35,823 nt of DNA from Ignavibacteriota bacterium. GTDB taxonomy: Bacteria > Bacteroidota > Ignavibacteria > UBA10030 > UBA6906. The first letter of the stretch is position 1; each line of letters starts with the position of its first letter. The stretch lies in the NCBI GenBank assembly GCA_003158475.1, contig PMJR01000045.1:12624-48446 (forward strand), given 5' to 3'. A program made the position numbers and the translations under genes. Under the pieces are notes generated by a model. That model ran no database searches, had not been told where the DNA came from, and saw only the letters and a list, made by a program, of their open reading frames with translations. Positions 33,290-35,823 of this stretch are shown one piece after another.

Positions 33290-34855
33290 TTACTTCAGGG
33301 TCAGCACGACCACGGAACACGGGGGGAGCTGCACGCGCAGATTCGTGCCGTCGAGCCGGGCCCCCCTGAACTCCGTCGGTTTCACGCGGGCCGGATCGTC
33401 AAACGTGTTGTGATCCTGGATCCTCCCGGAAGCAAGCACGCGTCCACTCACCGATGAGAAGGCCGCGCCGCGCATTTCAACTGCGACGTCCTGTGACCGG
33501 CCCGCGTCGATGTTCACGAGCGATATGTGTGTGGTGCCTCTCCTGTCGCGCGAGGCGGAGACAGAGATCGCAGGAAGGGATCCCTCCCCCACGGCATATA
33601 TGCCCCCCTGTACGCTTACCGGAAGCAGGAGGGCGTCATGGTGCACCGTGTACATCTCCATGACGTGGTAGGTGGGCGTCACGATCATGCGCTCTCCCTC
33701 CGTCAACACCACGGCCTGCAGGACGTTCACCGTTTGTGCGAGGTTCGCCATCCGTACCCTGTCGCAGTGGTTGTTGAATATGTTCAGTGTTACACCGGCG
33801 ATCATCGCATCGCGCATGGTGTTCTGCTGGTAGAGGAAACCGGGGTTCGTCCCCGGCTCCACGTCATACCATCCCCCCCATTCGTCCACTACAAGCGCGA
33901 CTCTTTTCTTCGGATCGTACATGTCCATGATCGTTCCGTGCCGCTGCACGAGATCCTCCATCTGCATCGCGCGGCGCATCGTCTCAAAGTATTCCGCCTC
34001 GGTGAATTCGGCGGCCGAGCCCTTGTGGTTCCAGTCGACCGCATAATGGTGGAGGGCGATCGCCTCGATCAACCCCTGCGGGATGTCACGCATCAACACT
34101 TCCGTCCAGTGGAAGTCGGCGGAACCGGCACCCGAGGCAATCCTCCAGAGAGAGCCGGATCCCGCGGCACCGGGGATGAATGTCGCAAACGTCCTGTAGA
34201 CGTTTGCATAGTATTCAGCGGTCATGTTTCCACCGCATCCCCAGGCTTCGTTTCCGACCCCCCAGAACCGAACGTTCCAGGGCTTCTCGCGCCCGTTCTC
34301 TTTCCTGAGGGCGGACATGGGGCTGACACCGTCAAAGTTCACGTATTGCACCCACTGGGCGAAATCCTGCACCGTGCCGCTCCCCACGTTCCCTGTGATA
34401 TACGGCTCCGCACCGAGCTGCTCACAGAGATCAAGGAACTCGTGGGTCCCGAAGCTGTTGTCCTCCGTAACCCCTCCCCACCAGCTATTGACGATCGCCG
34501 GCCGTTTCGCCCGGGGGCCGATGCCGTCCTTCCAATGATACGTGTCGGCAAAGCAACCGCCCGGCCAGCGGAGGTTCGGGATCCTGAGCTTCTTGAGCGC
34601 CTCGACGACGTCGGTGCGGATCCCCCGCTTATTGGGGATCTTTGTGGAGCCCTCCCCCACGTAGTACCCCCCGTAGATGCACCTGCCGAGGTGCTCCGAG
34701 AAATGCCCGTAAATGTTCCGGCTGATCGTGTCCTTCGCCAGATCGGCATTGATGACGACACGGGTCTGGCACGCGGCCGCGGCCGGGAGGAGAAACAGAA
34801 GGGCCGGAAGCGCAGCACGGAGGAACCGGCGAGGGCGTCGAATCAGAAATTGCAT
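33290..34855 (-). CDS. exported GH51 alpha-L-arabinofuranosidase
   Basis: 521 residues with an N-terminal signal ending PAAAACQ; the Cys could be lipidated or the peptide cleaved by signal peptidase I. The (beta/alpha)8 catalytic domain shows the GH51 order: [21 protein letters not shown] near residue 45, [18 protein letters not shown] near 93, the acid/base Glu in [14 protein letters not shown] near 195, and the nucleophile Glu in [13 protein letters not shown] near 320. A C-terminal beta-sandwich ends SVVVLTLK. It releases terminal arabinofuranose from arabinan or arabinoxylan outside the cytoplasm. ATG 34855 is preferred over the upstream ATG 34912, which would overlap the preceding gene. 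An A-rich leader without clear Shine-Dalgarno precedes it. Confidence 0.93.
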   Translation of the reverse strand: MQFLIRRPRRFLRAALPALLFLLPAAAACQTRVVINADLAKDTISRNIYGHFSEHLGRCIYGGYYVGEGSTKIPNKRGIRTDVVEALKKLRIPNLRWPGGCFADTYHWKDGIGPRAKRPAIVNSWWGGVTEDNSFGTHEFLDLCEQLGAEPYITGNVGSGTVQDFAQWVQYVNFDGVSPMSALRKENGREKPWNVRFWGVGNEAWGCGGNMTAEYYANVYRTFATFIPGAAGSGSLWRIASGAGSADFHWTEVLMRDIPQGLIEAIALHHYAVDWNHKGSAAEFTEAEYFETMRRAMQMEDLVQRHGTIMDMYDPKKRVALVVDEWGGWYDVEPGTNPGFLYQQNTMRDAMIAGVTLNIFNNHCDRVRMANLAQTVNVLQAVVLTEGERMIVTPTYHVMEMYTVHHDALLLPVSVQGGIYAVGEGSLPAISVSASRDRRGTTHISLVNIDAGRSQDVAVEMRGAAFSSVSGRVLASGRIQDHNTFDDPARVKPTEFRGARLDGTNLRVQLPPCSVVVLTLK

Positions 34856-34881
34856 TTGAGTTTCATCTTTTTTGAGGAGGG

Positions 34882-35352
34882 CTATTGGTCGCTGGCGATG
34901 AACGATTCCCAACGGTTGGTAAAGTAATGCCCGTAGGCGCCGCGCCGCGCAAATGTCTGTTTCGACAGTTCCGGCCGGGGACGCTCCGCGAGACGCAGGC
35001 GGAACCGCTCACCGATCTCCCTCCAGTGCGGCTCCTCCCCGAGCGCCCACGGGGCGATCTGACACATTATCATTACAACGAACAACACTTCCGGATCCGT
35101 GCTGAATTCGCCGCCGAGTCGCTGGAAAAGCTCATTGATGCGGGTACGGTTCACGTCCTTCAGCCCTGTAAGGTACGGGGGTTCTGCCCGCCCGTACCAG
35201 ATGAGGAACAGGAGGCGCAGTGCCGTCTCCCGGTCAAGTGCTCCTTCTTTCCAGCGGGCCACAAAGGCGTCGTACGCCCGTCCCAGGGAGGGGGTGTGCG
35301 ATGAGGAGTAATGCTCCTCTTCGATCGCCGTTATTTTGTCGATTGAGAGCAT
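34882..35352 (-). CDS. cytoplasmic protein of unknown function
   Basis: 156 residues from ATG 35352 ([19 protein letters not shown]). It is helical, soluble and without signal peptide. Notable stretches are [41 protein letters not shown]-type helices in the first half, [19 protein letters not shown] near residue 87, and an aromatic C terminus, [18 protein letters not shown] recognise no domain. It is 26 bases upstream of the GH51 start on the same strand and is probably cotranscribed with it, but its soluble nature does not suggest a role in arabinan breakdown. A longer start at 35478 would add a basic, non-typical N terminus. Confidence 0.6.
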   Translation of the reverse strand: MLSIDKITAIEEEHYSSSHTPSLGRAYDAFVARWKEGALDRETALRLLFLIWYGRAEPPYLTGLKDVNRTRINELFQRLGGEFSTDPEVLFVVMIMCQIAPWALGEEPHWREIGERFRLRLAERPRPELSKQTFARRGAYGHYFTNRWESFIASDQ

Positions 35353-35401
35353 GACCAGAAAGGAAACACTTTTCCGGCGGAGAATCAATTGCGGACCCTT
35401 C

Positions 35402-35429
35402 TCGACCTTACGCCGGCTATGCCTATATT
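35402..35429 (+). promoter_or_regulatory. possible promoter of secreted-peptide ORF/STAS region
   Basis: TCGACC (35402-35407), 16 bases, TATATT (35424-35429). The predicted start near 35436 is about 31 bases before ATG 35467. The -35 is weak. Confidence 0.25.
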
Positions 35430-35466
35430 TCACCCTTTCAACTGTTCCCCATCTCCCCGGAAGAAC

Positions 35467-35618
35467 ATGACGAAGCAACCGCTCGTAGTGCCGGCATCCA
35501 TGTCACTTCTCTGTCTTTCTCTGTCTTTCTCAGGCTTTCTCAGGGTGCGGCAGCACAGAAATCCTTCACGGTTCGAAGCGGGAACGCAGAGGTTGTAACT
35601 GGACAGAGAGTTGCCTAA
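35467..35618 (+). pseudogene. possible small secreted-peptide gene split by repeat-tract frameshift
   Basis: ATG 35467 is preceded by GGAAG at 5 bases and opens a signal-peptide-like frame (MTKQPLVVPASMSLLCLSLSF) that leaves the hydrophobic pattern inside a 10-bp repeat tract and stops at 35598. One base out of phase (frame with GCG at 35547), the sequence continues as a good cleavage context, GAAAQ, followed by KSFTVRSGNAEVVTGQRVA and TAA at 35616-35618. Adding one 10-bp unit joins the two. It is either a decayed gene, a phase-variable one, or a sequencing error. The mature peptide would be only about 20 residues. No family recognised. Confidence 0.3.
35511..35545 (+). repeat. degenerate 10-bp tandem repeat
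   Basis: CTGTCTTTCT occurs exactly twice (35511-35520, 35521-35530), then as CAGGCTTTCT (35531-35540) and a partial CAGGG. The unit length is not a multiple of three, so copy-number change would shift frame in the ORF that starts at 35467. Confidence 0.65.
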
Positions 35619-35665
35619 ATTGATTTAGTGGTGATTCCGTCGCGAGAGAGAGCAGGTCAGGAGAG

Positions 35666-35823
35666 ATGGGAGTCAGAACCGAAACATTGCCCAGTGGGGT
35701 CGGGCTGATCGAGGTCAGGGGATCACTCCTTTCGGATGAGGAGGTTGCAGACCTGCGCAGGGGAGTCGCGGAGTTCGTGGACCGTCGCTGGCGGAGGCTG
35801 CTCATCGACTTCAGCGAAACGAA
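35666..35823 (+). CDS. STAS-domain protein (anti-sigma-factor antagonist-like), 3'-truncated by window
   Basis: 52 codons are visible from ATG 35666 to the window end, beginning MGVRTETLPSGVGLIEVRGS and ending RRLLIDFSET. The pattern is strand, GSL turn, helix DEEVADLRRGVAEFVDRRW, then central strand LLIDFSE; this matches the first half of a STAS domain as in SpoIIAA/RsbV and related regulators. In those, a Ser or Thr a few residues after the central strand is phosphorylated by an anti-sigma kinase; that position is beyond the window. AGGAG sits only two bases before the ATG, close for a Shine-Dalgarno. Neighbours downstream, needed to decide its partner, are not visible. Confidence 0.65.
   Translation, partial: MGVRTETLPSGVGLIEVRGSLLSDEEVADLRRGVAEFVDRRWRRLLIDFSET

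Noticed and set aside
33527-34927. 466-codon open frame on the plus strand
   Set aside because: Antisense of the GH51 gene; His/Pro/Arg-rich, no recognisable protein.
1-35823. CRISPR, tRNA/rRNA, insertion sequence, toxin-antitoxin or defence island
   Set aside because: No spaced direct-repeat array, cloverleaf, transposase or defence-type protein was seen on either strand.

Overview
The window is a GC-rich (roughly 60 % by eye), densely coding bacterial chromosome segment. An N-terminal CarboxypepD_reg-like domain on a TonB-dependent receptor, a paired DUF4249 lipoprotein, a short helical-repeat protein of a type I recall from Bacteroidota, and several exported glycosidases point to the Bacteroidota or a sister lineage (Ignavibacteria/Kryptoniota type). 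The promoters I can pick out look like ordinary TTGACA/TATAAT boxes rather than the TTTG/TAnnTTTG signals of classical Bacteroidetes, which favours a deep-branching member. No rRNA, tRNA, CRISPR array, transposase or phage gene was seen.

Layout. 1-223: 3' end of trpF. 590 to about 8923 (+): a sugar operon with galactokinase, a CUT2-type (ribose/galactose family) ABC importer (binding lipoprotein, double ATPase, permease) and an exported GH38 alpha-mannosidase. A perfect palindrome covers the -35 box of its putative promoter. The mannosidase frame has no stop where its homology ends and runs antisense through a conserved 172-aa gene (8465-8983, -). 9128-11515: class V aminotransferase (+) and GT4 glycosyltransferase (-), convergent. 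11806-15022 (+): TonB-dependent receptor plus DUF4249 lipoprotein. 15180-16857: an unknown 94-aa protein and a urate-oxidase-N-like membrane protein (-), divergent from a four-helix membrane protein (+).

16873-22092 (-): a compact operon, in transcription order uridine kinase, MgtC/DUF4010 membrane protein, PPK2 polyphosphate kinase and exported zinc metalloprotease. 22269-22682 (+): a 22-codon ORF abutting a small membrane-anchored protein. 22697-29032 (-): argCJBRGH, with the repressor gene inside the operon. argD (29136-30332, +) is divergent. The argC and argD promoters face each other, share the -10 position and carry two ARG-box-like palindromes 20 bp apart. Together these genes cover glutamate to ornithine (acetyl-recycling route through ArgJ) and citrulline to arginine. 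Ornithine carbamoyltransferase is not in the window.

30513-32854 (+): nfnAB, a flavin-based electron-bifurcating transhydrogenase or its glutamate-synthase-like relative. 32829-35352 (-): a small lipoprotein, an exported GH51 arabinofuranosidase and an unknown cytoplasmic protein. 35353-35823: a putative secreted-peptide ORF split by a 10-bp tandem repeat, then the start of a STAS-domain protein cut by the window edge.

The parts most worth a second look are the arg bidirectional operator and its variant ArgR, the galK operator palindrome, the mannosidase/antisense overlap, the 22-codon coupled ORF and the 10-bp repeat tract. None of these amounts to a clearly new multi-gene system.
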